The position numbers and the translations under genes are program-made. 64,000 bases of DNA from Phellopilus nigrolimitatus. Taxonomy: Eukaryota; Basidiomycota; Agaricomycetes; Hymenochaetales; Hymenochaetaceae. How positions within the stretch are numbered: position 1 is the stretch's first letter; each line of letters starts with the position of its first letter. The notes below the pieces were generated by a model. That model saw only the letters and a program-made list of their open reading frames with translations, was not told the origin of the DNA and searched no databases. Positions 47,390-59,375 of this stretch are shown piece after piece. The stretch lies in contig JAJOHG010000019.1 of assembly GCA_021029095.1 (NCBI GenBank), forward strand, positions 186,001-250,000. Direction: 5' to 3'.

Positions 47390-48874
47390 CGTTGCCGCGA
47401 GCCCCGTAATTCCCCTGCCCTTCTCATGTCCCCTCAACCTCTCGCTCCGTTCTCCTCGCAGCTCAACAAGAACACCCCCCTCAAGACACCTACGGAATAA
47501 TCTATACCTGCTAGAGCGCGCGCCCGGATGCCCATCGCTCATTCGTTTCCTTCTCTTTCCTCGATTTTAATTTTGGGATCTTTTCTTTCCATTTTTGCTC
47601 CTTCTTTCCCCCCTCTTCAAGTGTATATCGAAGTAAAAGAACGGACGGTTTGTGTATTCTGAAGCTACTTACTTACTTAAACCATTCCCATTCCCATCGA
47701 TCCATCGATCCTCCGCCCCCTCCACCGACCGAAATGTAATAATGCCAACGAGTCTGTATGCTTTACATCGGCCCATCGCGCAATGCGAATAAATTTAGAC
47801 TTTACTTCTGTGCACTGGCAACTTATCAAGAAAAACTTATGCGAGGAAATGGAAGCCAGAAATTTATCTTATTTTCATTTCAGTATATGTATATACAGCT
47901 GCACTCGGAAAAGGGAAAAAAAGGGATGCGTTCCGAAACCTTGTAAGTATATAAATGTAATCGTAGAAATACACAGGCGGGAGGGCGCCAGAGCAGGCCG
48001 CCCGATAATCGAACAAAACATGAGATGGATATGCTGCGCGGAGAAGAAATTAATTGCAGAACAAATCGCGAGTCGGTTGCGAGGGGGGGAGAGCAGGTCG
48101 AGAAAGCAGGAAAGCATACACGGTCAACAAGAAGACGTGAAGGGATGGCGGGAGGCGGGAGGCAAGAGGCGGGAGACAGAGGAGTGCATGGTAATAAGCT
48201 GGCCTATATCATGAACGTCTAAGTGAGGTGACAAGCGAGTGGAAGGAGTCCATAGGGAGGTGACGAACGTAGAGTAGCCCAAGATTTATAACCTTAAGAC
48301 AGGACAAGAGGTCGTAAGAGCACGCCGTTAAAAACACGGATGAGTGAGCCCCCAAGTCGATTTAATTTCTTCGGGAAGGGGACGCGGAGTGGGTTCAGAC
48401 AAGAAGGTAAAGGAGGGGACGGAGGTAGGTGACCCAAGTAAACGAAAGAAAGCAGAAAGGAAAGATATGTCGAATATGCGAAAAGACGTCGCGAGGAGCG
48501 GAAATAACAATAACACACTGGAAAGAAAGCGAAAAAAACAACGAAAATGAATTGCAGGGTTTAAAATAGGACTTTGCTGGTATCGGGTAATTGTCCAAAT
48601 GCACTTGACGGGATGGGCGTTGATTATAAGCGTCGGTTGAAATATAGCGTGCGTGAGCGGCGAGGTAAAGATATATGCTGGCGCGGAAGAGAAAAAGAAA
48701 ACAAATGACAGGCTGTATCCTTTTTGATTTGACGAGACGAGACGAAGGCGGTGACGAAAGCGAGGGGCTGCAGTGATAAAAGAAGGAAGGAAAAAAAGAT
48801 GCCGGGGAATTAGACGCGGGTATTAGGGAACCGGGTATGGTATGGCAAGTAGCGTAGAGTAAGATATACGAATG
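47390..48874. other. Convergent intergenic region, purine-rich strand
   Basis: About 1.5 kb between the stress protein and the poly-Gln protein gene. From about 48040 to 48830 the plus strand is strongly purine-rich (many GAAAG and GGAGG runs), so the minus-strand transcript leaving the neighbouring gene would be pyrimidine-rich. No exon was recognised. It is probably 3' UTR and spacer. Confidence 0.45.
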
Positions 48875-50688
48875 CTATCGGCAGTCGACGACGGGCCCAG
48901 CCAGCCAGTCCGCGTCGTTATCGAACCGCCGCCGCGGGCTCGCGCACGCGTCGTCGTACGTCTCCAGGTCGAGCGCGAGCGTGAACTCGCCGCACCCGCG
49001 CTCCGAGCTCGGGTCGAACGCCGCCGGCGCGTACGTCTCCGCGGCGAACACGTCCTCGGCGTCGTCCGCCTCGGCCGGGTGCCCGAAGAGCGGGAGCGGG
49101 TCTTGCGGGCCCGTTGAGCAGAAGTCGTCCCCGTCCGGCTCCGTCAGCGGGAACGGGATCCCCCCACCGCCACTGCCGCCGAAGCACTCGTCGCCCGCAT
49201 CGGCGCGCAGCGCGTCCTCGCGCTCCTCGATCGTGCCGAGGCCGAGCCGGCGCACGGCGAGGCGCCCGCCGGGCGTGCGCGGCACGCCGCGCCGGTCGAG
49301 CAGCGTCTCCGGCGTGAGCACGGCGCAGCGTGCGAGGGGCGAGCTGCGCGTGGGCGTGCTGAGAGCTGCCTGGTCAATGCAGGCGCGCCCGAGAAGGGTG
49401 TGCGACGACCACGCGCGGCGCTTGCTCTTCGCCTCGAGCAGGGCGAGATGCGCCGCGCGGTCTGCGGCGGTGCTTGCCTCGGCGCAGGCGGAGCGGTGCA
49501 GGAGCGCGTGGAGACGCACGGTGCTGGCGTGCAGATGGTTGTACTCCGCGAGCGAGCCGTGCTGCTGTTGCTGTTGCTGCTTGCTGCTGCTGCTGCTGCT
49601 GCTGCTGATGGCGCTGCTTAACGTGCACCTTTGACGACGCAGCGGAGGCGGCGACGATGCCGTTCTCCGCATTGACGAGCGCGTCGTCGGAGCAGGACGC
49701 ATCGCGGCACATGATCCCGGGGTACTCCGCATACGAGTCGCGCGGGGTGTGCACGGAAGACGCGTCCGTGTCCGTCTCGGTCGTCGCCGACGACGACGAA
49801 TTCGACTCCTCGTCGTCCTCGAACGGCGACTCAGCCAGTGCGGAGGGCGACACGCGCTTGCGCAGCACGCGAGGCGGCCGGCGGCGGGAGCAGCGCACCG
49901 CCCGACTCCTGCACGAGCATATGCATGCGGCCCTCGATCCGGCGCAACATGCTCTGCATGATCCAGACAACAGTATCCGCCGCCACTGCTTCCACTACCG
50001 CCGCCGAGCTCGGGGATGATGTAGCGGCGGTAGATGTCGACCAGCGCCGCGCGCGCCTTCCGCCGAAGGAACCGTGAGGAGCGTCTCGGCTCGGGCGGGA
50101 GTGTGATTTGGACAGGGGACTCGAACGCAGGGAGGATAGGCGAGCTTGGTTGCGAGGAAGGAACGAAGGAACTAGAGAAAAAGAAAAGTATGAGAGAAAA
50201 AAAGGAAAGGAGAAAGAGGGTGCTCACGCAACGATCGTCATCAGAAGAGAACGCGACTTTTTATGCTTGGACAGCTTTGCCGGGATCGGGCTCGCGGGGC
50301 GAGTCGGCGGGGGCATTGAAGCCACCCTCGCGCGCCGGGCCTCCATCTCCGCCGCGACGGTCGACTCGTTGACCTCGTCCAACACCTCCTTCAGCGCGTC
50401 GACGCAGCGGTCGTCGAGCAGCGGCCAGTCGCTTCGGGAGCCGTCGATAAAGACGCACACGACAGTGCGCGTGAAGACGCAGAAGGAGACCTCATGGAGG
50501 AGGCACGCGACACCGGCGGACTTGTCGAGGGCGTGTATGCAGTTGGGCATCTCGAGGTCGTCCTGGAGGACGTGCTGCAGCTGGGCGGACCAGTTCTGCG
50601 GGAAGGGCACGCCGTCGGGGAGATTGGGGAAGGCGAGGGTGAAAAGAACGGTGGGGAGCGGCGGGGCTGGGACGAGTCGCAACAACAT
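48875..50688 (-). CDS. Fungal hypothetical protein with poly-Gln tract
   Basis: I recognise no named domain. ATG 50688 starts MLLRLVPAPPLPTVLFTLAF. The N-terminal globular part contains CIHALDKSAGVACLLHEVSF and VFIDGSRSDWPLLDDRCVDA. A basic segment SKHKKSRSLLMTIVA ends the first exon (intron near 50225-50175), and RSSRFLRRKARAALVDIYRR starts the next globular piece. Ser/Asp-rich stretches follow, then a Gln tract at about 49611-49560 and an acidic C-terminus. The frame shifts twice: near 50000-49990, between YIIPELGGG and VVWIMQSMLRRIEG, and within the Gln tract. With both corrected a single protein of about 580 residues results. It is probably a basidiomycete-specific family. Confidence 0.55.
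49559..49610. repeat. CAG/CTG trinucleotide repeat in coding sequence
   Basis: The plus strand is a run of CTG with scattered TTG units, with one out-of-phase step (GCTTGC). On the minus strand it encodes poly-Gln. The phase step coincides with a frame change of the host gene. Such tracts vary in length between strains and are error-prone in sequencing. Confidence 0.8.
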
Positions 50689-53647
50689 GGTAAGCGTCTC
50701 GTGTCTCTCAAGCGCGTCTCGACAAGCAGAAGGAGTGGTAGACCAGTCGAAAGACGTGCTGGACGACGACGCGGGGGGTCAGCGAGCTCGGAAAACGACG
50801 CAATTTGTCTGCTCACATTTTGGTGCACAGCACTGAGACAGCAGATGTCGTTGGCCGCCAGAAGAGTTGGGTGAAAGGGTGAAGAGCCGAGAGGAAGGAA
50901 AGGGATTTATTTCGAATCGAGATTTATGTAAGGGCTAGCTGTCAACCGCTTCTTCTCGTCGCAAATCCACGGAAACAAAAAACGGAAAATTAGGAATACG
51001 GGGAAGGGAAAAGAGCGACAATTCAAGAAAACGAGCGTGGGTGGGTCAGACGGGGACAGGGACGAGGTTGAGAATGAGGACGAGGAGAGGATGGGGATGA
51101 GGACAGGCAAATCCGACAGACGGAAGTAAGTTGTGTTGGCTTATTACAAATCAGGCTAACTTGCCGAACGATAGCCGGCTTTCGCCTCTTTTCTTATTTT
51201 TTCCGCTATGTACGAAATCTTCGGTCTTTCGTTTCCAGTTCGACCCCGACACACCCGTCGCTCATGCACTTCCGCCGACGGTCGGCGGAACGTCGACATT
51301 CTGCAGCTCTGCCATATACACCGGGCCCGTACTCGTGCTCGCGCTGCACAACACTTTTGCGTTGCGTTAGGATTGTAAGCACTGAGACGGAGCTTTGGGT
51401 TAGAGGAAAGTCGGGTTTGTTCGCCGGCTTTTTGCATGACGGCTCTGAAGGAGGTGAGACGCCTTTTCTCCGTGTGAGAACTATACTTTCTATTTTTCGT
51501 GGGATTCACGCGGTATGTACGCTGCGGTGGCGGCGGGGCCACGTTGTAACTTGTAGCGGACGTTTAATCGAGCGCGCACTCCAACCTGCGATGCTCAAGA
51601 TCTCGCTATGGCTCCGATCTTTACGGTGATTGGATTAGTTTCATGCGTTTCCGGTTAACAGGAAATGTGTTCACTTCACTACGAAGGCGTGGTTTCATGA
51701 AAGCGCAATCGACTGATGGGCAGGACTGATCTGCTCTGTTTCTACTGATTTGTTTCGCAGATGACTCGGCGATGCACTGCAATGCCTAGCGACGTTGAAA
51801 AACTATCAATCGTGCCAAGAAACTAAATTAGTGAGAGCTTGGAAGGTCTATGAAATGGAGGCTCACAATAGGAGTTGTACCTCAATACTCCGACTCGTAC
51901 TTCTTTCTTATGAACACCTCATTGTGAGCTTATAGGAACTAAGCCAGCGCTTTTATGTGCCGATAAAAGGAACTCGGTTTGGCTATATGGCCGCGCACAC
52001 ACCCAATGGTCCTTTGGATTATTAAATCAGGCAATGAAGCATAGATGAAACAACTGCATGTAGGGAGCATGATGGGCGACTGATACTGGTTTAAGTCGCG
52101 TTATGAAGCGCGTTGCAGGCGGCCCGGCCAGAAGATGGAGGCGTTGTGCATGCAAATAGGATGGACTTGTGGCGAAAAAGACAACGCCGGCGGAGGGAGA
52201 GAAGGAAGGATACATATTTATAGCAGCAGTACGTCGGAGTGGAAGCGGAGTGTCAATGCGCGTCCTTGACGCGCTTCAATGAAGAGGTCATGTGACGGTG
52301 TTTTGGGTTACAATAGCTTAGGAACAGACATGATCCCTTTTTTTGTTTACATTCAATAAGGATAAGCAAGACAAATCACTAGGAAAGGGATACTAATTTA
52401 TGCCTTCGAGCCCTCGACGCCCAGGAAGGCTCTTGCTGTGCGATTTTGGAGCCACCAATTTCCAGCCCATAGCATGTTTGAAACAACATTTTATGAGCTA
52501 CCGTTAACCTCCAGAGTTAAGCTTTGCCACACGAAGAGCCTTGTGGGGTCGACACGGAAATATTATTATCCGGGAGAGCGCCGTCGCCCCGGGGCGGCTT
52601 CTGGACTGCGCCAAAGCTATGAAGCTTCGAGTTCACCCGACGGAAGTGTTCGAGCTCAATTGCTGTAGGCACATGAGCGGTACACGTTTGAATAAGCAAA
52701 TGAAATGACTCAACGCGTGACTCGTGTCAGCAACTTCCTTCTACATCGTATCAAGGCGACAAAACATTTGGACGCACTGTTCAAATCAAATCGCTCTCAG
52801 GCATTTTGATTTCCGCTTCAAGCTTGTTGCATTCCTTTTCAAGCCGCGGGCATTGCTATCTCAGCGGTGTGAAACCCCGGTCCAACTGATACACCCGTAC
52901 GCCTCTGCAGTTCAGAAAGGCAAGAGAATCCGAAACGTTACGAACGTGAAGAAACTGGCTCACAAAATCATAAATTGCTTGAAGGAGGTTCGCATTCAAG
53001 TTGTCGGCTGGCGCAGGGACGTTCTTCTTCTTATATGAAATCTGAGACAAATTTGTTGATCTTAAAACGGCACAGTATAAGGAACATGCATCGTAGCAAA
53101 ACTATCACCCCGTTGAAGTGTGCAAAATCTAAGTAGTTCGATGCTAGACGCATGCCATATCCTCGGCATTATGATTACCAATACGATTAGGTACGTTGTG
53201 TAAGCATGAGCACGTGATGAACACGTGCCATACTGAAGCACAAGGCCGCTTCGTCAGGACTGTGATTGATGGGATTCTCCACATCTCAACGATGTAGTTT
53301 ATGAAGCCTAGCACGTACGACTAGGTCCTTCTGGGAAATACGTGCACTGTATCTGCTACTGCATGCGAATGCTACGCATTGACTTCCTGGCGACATGTTC
53401 TATGTTCTGACTAAGTGCTTACAGCTTGAACTCTTCGATTCTGTTTGTCTCTAACTCTGGTACTACTTTACAACACTTCAGGGAAACGCCGTTCGTGTTT
53501 CCACCGAACGCGGCCTCCTTCACTCAACGTGTTTCTTTCTTCACTTCCCATCACTTTTTGTGATGTCAACCTTGCACGCGCAAGATGTGTGTGGATGTGT
53601 GCGGCCTTTATAGTCTTTTGAGCCACAGTCCACTTGGCCATCCTTCT
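50689..53647. other. Long region without recognised genes
   Basis: Nearly 3 kb contains only overlapping short frames on both strands. It presumably includes the promoter of the poly-Gln protein gene and that of the next gene. I see no transposon protein, terminal repeats or RNA gene. Confidence 0.45.
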
Positions 53648-54536
53648 ATGGCCACGTCCACATCCTCCCAGGCCACATTGTCATTCTTCCGAACAATGCT
53701 CTCCGCCACTGTGGCTCTGGCTTCCGGCTCCCATTATAAAGCGCCGCGCGCCCGCCTTGCCTCGTTCGCCTCCCACCACGCCAACGACCCGCACCGCCTC
53801 GCGCTCTCCAGCCCCGCCATGGTCGGCACATCACATGTCTCCCACGTCATCGCAGGCGTCAAGCGCCTCCCGCGCAAGGCTTCCCGTCTCGTCTGCCTTA
53901 CGGATCCGAGCCTCTCGCCCCAAGATCCCGCCCGCGCGCCCGCTCCGAGCTTTACGGACTCCGTAAGCAGCGGTGACAGCGCGAACAGCTCAGAAATGTC
54001 TGAGGCAAACGACGTGCCGCTTTGGAACCCTGGCCCGATCATTCCGCCCGATGAGCTCGAGGCAGCGCTCGACAAGCTTCCAGACACGCCCAATCCCCCT
54101 CCGACTCGCCAACCCAAGCATCTCTCAATCTCAATCGTCCGTCTCCCCTCTCTCCCTGCTATTTCTTCGCCTTTCTTATTCGATCTTTCCAAAATAGCCT
54201 CCCGTTTCCGACACGCTCCCCAGCGCCAGGCAGAAAACACCCGACCCGAGCCCACGCCCGCTTTCCCCTCCGCCTGCGCACTTCCGGCGGCGCAATAATG
54301 GGGCAGACATATCACCTTTCTGCAGCCCGCCGTGCAGCCCGCACGCCCGCGGCCCTGTGCTCGCGTTGCACGACGTCCTCCCGAGCGAGTCACTCGTCGC
54401 GCCGCCGTTGAGATTGTACGCGCCCGGGCTGGACGACAATATTTCGCATGATAATATAATAAGAGAGTCGGCGGGCTCTTTACGCGTCAAGGCCCCGCAG
54501 ACAAACCAGGAGATAAGGCGCGTGTTCTCGGGATGA
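53648..54536 (+). CDS. Ser/Pro-rich hypothetical protein
   Basis: ATG 53648 starts MATSTSSQATLSFFRTML. A longer start at 53585 is in frame. The protein is low in hydrophobic segments and rich in Ser, Pro and Ala. It has a motif DVPLWNPGPIIPPDELEAAL that looks conserved in character. The frame changes by one base near 54203, in a CCC run. Past it the sequence continues convincingly (KTPDPSPRPLSPPPAHFRRR, LALHDVLPSESLVAPPLRLY, TNQEIRRVFSG) to a stop at 54534-54536, giving roughly 295 residues. I know no function. Many basidiomycetes encode disordered proteins of this kind. Confidence 0.5.
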
Positions 54537-55220
54537 GGACAACGTAGCTTTTCGTGAAAATGACTCGATTTATGTTTAAATCTGGTCTTTGTTGTTTTTC
54601 GTTAATCGCCTCCCCCTCTCTTCCACTTTTTGGCGTAGCTATCTTATCCACTACGTTTTAATCTCAGTTATAGCTTACTACTTTTCTTGCTTAATCCAAC
54701 GTTTTGACTACATAAATCACCCTCTCGGCCGACGGCCGACGCTACTAAAAAGGCACCTAAGATTTTGAGTGTCGCAACAGTCGGCCTTCTTTTCGCATCA
54801 TACGTATTAGACGCTCTTCCTTATATGTAATGCTGCATCGTGCGATCTCAATCACGGTCCCGAAGTTCAACTGACGCGACTTTGCACCATTGCAGAATAG
54901 CTACCTACCAATCTAAAATTATTTTATTTCTTCTACTGGCTCCTGCGGGTGTCGGATGTCGTAAATCCTTTTGTTCCCTTTTTTTGAGAGACATCAGGAG
55001 AGAGCAAGAGTCACGAGAGATTTTAGAGATTAGCGGTTATCAGCCACGCGACCGAAGGTAATCTCATCTTATCAGCTGGCACGCTGAATACGCAAGGCTT
55101 CCATTTACGGACCAAGGCTCGGTGGCGTGCCGTACCATACACGGCATAAGTATAAGCCCCTTCTGCTCACCGCACTCCACGTTCTGCTCTCCCCTCTCAC
55201 TGCTGCGCACGACGAACACG
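54537..55220. other. Intergenic region
   Basis: About 680 AT-rich bp between two plus-strand genes. It includes a GCCGACGGCCGACG direct repeat at about 54728. No exon was seen. Confidence 0.4.
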
Positions 55221-57034
55221 ATGGAATTTCCAGCAGCGAGCACCAGCGCGCACGCGACAATGCACCCCGCGCAGCCCGCCGCATCATGCCTGTCGCTGCC
55301 GTCGCCCCCCGACAGCCCGTCGCTCGACCCGTACGATGACGCGGACGTGGACTCGCTCTCGTCTTCCCCTCTGTGTCCTCCAGCGTTTTCTTCTCCTCGG
55401 GTGCGGGTTCCCCGCACTCACACCCCCACTCCGGCGCTGCCTCGCACCCACACTCGGGGCAGCTGCGCCACCTGCACCTCCATGACCACGACCACGGGCA
55501 CGACACAGGACTCATTATCCCGTCGCTCACGCTCCCGCACGCGCTCGACCAGCCAACGCCATACGGCCAGACGCTCGGCGAGGTGTCGCTCCTACTCGTG
55601 GGCCCTGCGGGCGCGGGCACAGCTCACCTCGCGGCGTTCCTCGCGGATATGGATGACGTGCTCGACGCGGGTGCGTGGGAGCCAGTCGAGGGCGGCGGCG
55701 CACGCATACTGCGTTGCTCGACAGACTGGATTGAAGAGCGCGATCCACACGGGCTCGAACGCTTTGAGGGCACCGCGAACGTGTCGTTCCTCGAGTTCGA
55801 CGGTTTCGATGCGGCAGAGAAGGTGAGCGCTACCCTGCGCCCCGCGTACGCGATATCGATGCTACAGATTCTGACGATTTCTTTCCTTTTTATTCTGTGT
55901 AGCCCTGAGAATGTAGTCGAGAATGTACTCCGGCATATACACGATGTATTCCGTGACGTAAGAAGCCAGCTCGATAACTCGCCATCATCGCCGCTCCTGC
56001 ACTCGCTCCTCGCATCTTCGCATTCGCCACTTCATACGGCTTTGATCTATGTTACTGCTACTCGTGAGTCATGCGTTCCCTATCTCCTGTCGCACATTTC
56101 CGCGCCCGTCTATATGCGTCTCGATACTGACTGTTCTTTCCTCAGCATTGACAACCCAAGACCATACTATCATATCCGCGCTTGCCTCCACCATACCCAT
56201 CATTCCCTTCTCCACGTCCTGTTCATCCACCGCGCTCTCCTTCGCGAGACATTTGTCCATCCAGCCGAAGCTCTCGTTCTTCCAGCCGCGCTCGTACCCG
56301 GCCTCTCCGCCTCGGTCTGTTCCGCTCCCCTCAGACGCTCGCGGCACTCCGCACAGGAGGCTGCCGACCGCTTCATGCGCTGGCGCGAGGTCGAGCGCGC
56401 AGTCGCTGACCGTGACCTTGACATTGCAAATTACTCCCATTTCAAATCTAATTCAGACGATTTGTCTGATGACTGTGCAAGAGACCGGGACATCTCTCAG
56501 CCTTCCACCCGACTTCGCCGCGGTGCTGGGAAGGAATGGAGCAAGGCGGCATGGGAGGCGTCGCTCTCAGAGGACATCGCGCGGCGCTTCCGTCAGCTGC
56601 CCTCTCATCCGTTTTCCTCCGTCCTGGAGAAGGGCACCAGCTCTACTTTGGCAGAGACGACACTCTTCAGCTCCGTGACGCCGTGCTTCGCGCCCACGCT
56701 CGACCCACTGCACCTCCGTTCACTGATGTTGCTCTCCTTCACGCTATTCGCGCCGCGGGCCTTCGCGCCCAAATCATCGATACCGAAATCTAGACTCGGC
56801 CCGGAGGAGATGGCGGGCACGTCGTCGACGCTCAGGCCGTATGCATCCGGTGCCGGCAGCGGCAAGGGCGCACGCGACGACTGGCGCGCGTGGCGCTGGG
56901 GGCTTGCGGTCGTAGGCGTATTCTGCGCGGGTTTGGGCATCGGGCTAGGTGCTCTCCGCTTAATTCTTCCCGGATTTGGCGTGGCGGGCTGTGTTGATGT
57001 TCATACTGCAGGTCAGAGGCGCACAAATGGGTGA
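55221..57034 (+). CDS. Predicted P-loop-like basidiomycete protein with C-terminal membrane helix
   Basis: ATG 55221 starts MEFPAASTSAHATMHPAQPA, followed by a His-rich disordered stretch (HLHLHDHDHGHDTG). A strand and loop VSLLLVGPAGAGTAHLAAFL follows. It resembles a Walker A P-loop but lacks the Lys-Ser/Thr, so nucleotide binding is doubtful. Later parts read NVVENVLRHIHDVFRDVR, SPLHTALIYVTATPLTTQDH, ALASTIPIIPF, LFRSPQTLAALR and EAADRFMRWREVERAV. A C-terminal helix WGLAVVGVFCAGLGIGLGAL is membrane-like. The order resembles septin-like G-domain hypotheticals of agaricomycetes; this is a weak assignment. Introns lie near 55823-55903 and 56069-56146. Frame changes occur near 55370, and twice between about 56290 and 56355. 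Confidence 0.5.
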
Positions 57035-58522
57035 TCTTCTCGCGCCCCTGAGATGTAGACAATCCGACCTCTCCCACTCCACCACCACCTTTTTTGGAGC
57101 CCTCTCATGCGCTCTGTACAGCTCGTTGCCCTTTTATAGGCTTCTTGGGTCTTCCTAAGGCCAAACGGATAAAGCCAGACCTTCCTCTTGCGCATATCTA
57201 CGGCAAAAACCTCGCTCCCAAGTTCCTCCCCCTGCTACGTCCGAAATGTATGTGTATTTATGTATCACCACCGGAAGCCGCTCTTTGCATCCTATTTCTT
57301 TACGCGCTTGTTGCTCCACCTCGCCGCTCACCTCTCGTTCTCTTCTTATCCTCCTCGTCTCACTCCGTTTCTTCTCTTCATTTACCTGTGTGCGTATCTC
57401 GTCTATGACTTTGACCTTGTACCGATACGTTCATATCATGGCTGTAGTGTATTCTTATCGGCTAAAAACTCGTTTTTGCGATTAAGTCGGACTGTGCGCG
57501 GATTCATGGCTCACAGATCTTTCGTTACTTGCTCTATCATCTGCGGACCAGATTTTGCGGATCAGACTCTGTAAAGCCAACCTCGAGATACCTCGAGACT
57601 CACAGCGGGAACAGTACGATAGGGGAATGTGGTATACTATATGCGTTCTATGCGATTGAGAAAGGCTGAACGTTGCTACATCTCCGGTTTGTTGACAGAC
57701 TTGGCGCTATACTAAATATGTTCTGCTCTGATGTCTGCAGTCTACCGAAAGAAACAAATTGTCTCGCCGGCTTGCTTTATAGTTTATTTTCTGTCGCAAA
57801 GAAAATCACAACGGGATCACAACACGCATGCGCGTTTCAGTCTCCAAATTAAGGGCACGTACACATGTGCTCCAACCTTGAGGCATTTTCTCCGTATTTA
57901 AATACTCGACATGACATCCTCGGAAAGTCGGTCCAGCCGATCAACCTTGAGGAGTCCTTCGTCGACCGCCTTCTTCATTGAAAAGGCTTCTCTCGAGTCT
58001 ATTGCTCTATATCTTGCCCGGAACCATTTAGGTCCGTGCGGGGTAACAGCCATTCAATTGTTTTCCCCGATCTGCATTTGAGTTCTGGATTCCCCGCTTT
58101 TGCGTACGCACATGTTACGGCTCTGTTCGCACAGACACAAGACTGTACATGCCGGTCTATGCTTTGGGAGACATCACCGAGGTTCTGATGTGCGGACCTG
58201 ATGTGACCTGTTGCTTCTGGAGTGCGTTTCGCCAGATCTGTCAGTGAAGAGCTCCTTCAGGTCCAAGATTGGGCCAATGGAGGGATCGCAGTGTCAGTTA
58301 CTGGCCCTCAAGCAAACCGACATCAATCCGCTTGTGCTAGAACTCCCCATATGTCGGAATCCTGTCGGCTGCTTGATTTTCAGAGCGAGAAAAATATCAC
58401 TGAAGCTTTCTCACAGAGCACCCAATCTCGTTAACAGTTAAAAGCCGCACTCGACGCTCTTTCACTTGCCCAGGATATTCTACTCGCCCCTCACGCAGCA
58501 TCACAGCAAAGTCAAACCGACA
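57035..58522. other. Upstream region of the LPMO-like gene cluster
   Basis: About 1.5 kb without a gene. The last 650 bp shares scattered blocks with the region before the second copy at 60400-61100 (for example GAGTCTATTGC and CCGATCTGCA with a following TTCTGAATTC-like block), which suggests the promoter was duplicated with the gene. Conserved sites are listed separately. Confidence 0.5.
58314..58369 (+). promoter_or_regulatory. Conserved promoter element, LPMO-like copy 1
   Basis: AAACCGACATCAATCCG at 58314-58330 is followed 20 bp later by ATGTCGGAATCCTGTCGGC (58351-58369), which ends 153 bp before the ATG. CCGACAT and ATGTCGG form an inverted repeat with a 27 bp spacer. The same pair at the same spacing precedes copy 2. 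CGG half-sites of this kind suit a Zn2Cys6 regulator, which is inference. Confidence 0.6.
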
Positions 58523-59375
58523 ATGTTCTTTCGCCCAGCTAACATCCTCGCTGCCATCGCCCTCGCTGCGTCAGCGGCTGCTCATGGAAACGTCAACAGC
58601 CCGCCTGCGCGCAGCGTCGGCAGCGCTATGGTATCTACATGTGGCTCCACCGTCTCCGGCATGCTCCAGTCAGACATCTACACGAACCAGCAGCAGCTCG
58701 AGATGGTCGGTGCCGTGCCCCAGAGATTAAGTGGAAGCTGATAATTGCCTTCCATAGAACTCGAACAACGCTGCCTACACGGATGCGTGCCAGTTGTTCT
58801 TGTGCAAGGGGACGCAGTTTGCGGATAACACAGCCAACGTACAGAGATTCTCACAGGGACAGGTAGGCCTACTAGCTTTTCAAAACGACTGGACCGCGTA
58901 TTGTGGACTGGTCGAGTCGTTCGGAGGCTGACACTTGCCTTTTTTCTAGACCGTCCCAATGGAAGTCTTCATTCAAGCCCCTCACACGGGCGTGGCAAAC
59001 GTCTCGTACGTACACCATATTACATGGAAATATATAGTTCATTTCATCTCCTCTTCTTTCTTTGGGATTTAAATGAAACCAGAGTCGTCAATCTCAAGAC
59101 CAACAGCGTGATCGGATCTCCGCTCATCTACTGGTCTGACTATGCGTCGACTAGCCACACCATTCCGGCGAACAACACGCAGTTCAGTGTGACAATCCCT
59201 ACCGATCTTGGCTCAACCTGTTCGACTGCTGGTGATTGCGCCCTGCAGTGGTGGTGGGACGCGCGCCCGATCGACCAGACGTACATGGCGTAAGTGTTTC
59301 CTTCTTTTTACACAGAACAGCAAAACATGCTCTAACCATCTCTAAAAAATCAGCTGCGTCGACTTCACCGCTTAG
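58523..59375 (+). CDS. Secreted LPMO-like copper protein, tandem copy 1
   Basis: Five exons (58523-58705, 58758-58862, 58950-59005, 59083-59289, 59354-59375) encode 190 residues. A signal peptide (MFFRPANILAAIALAASAAA) is cut before His21, so the mature protein should start HGNVNSPPARS. An N-terminal His plus the invariant His in APHTGVANVS are candidates for a copper histidine brace, as in lytic polysaccharide monooxygenases of the PF03067-like, chitin-binding type 4 kind. Six Cys (STCGST, DACQLFLC, STCSTAGDC, MACVDF) could form three disulfides. The C-terminal block has ALQWWWDARPIDQTYM. The family assignment is from memory; substrate and activity are unproven. The first intron has a GT donor, unlike copies 2 and 3. 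Confidence 0.75.

Noticed and set aside
48981..50836. Several plus-strand frames of 110-240 codons over the poly-Gln protein gene
   Set aside because: They are antisense shadows in very GC-rich DNA, with biased composition and no recognisable features.
53734..54393. A 219-codon minus-strand frame opposite the Ser/Pro-rich gene
   Set aside because: Arg/Gly/Ser-rich shadow. The plus-strand reading continues past its frame shift with plausible sequence to a stop.
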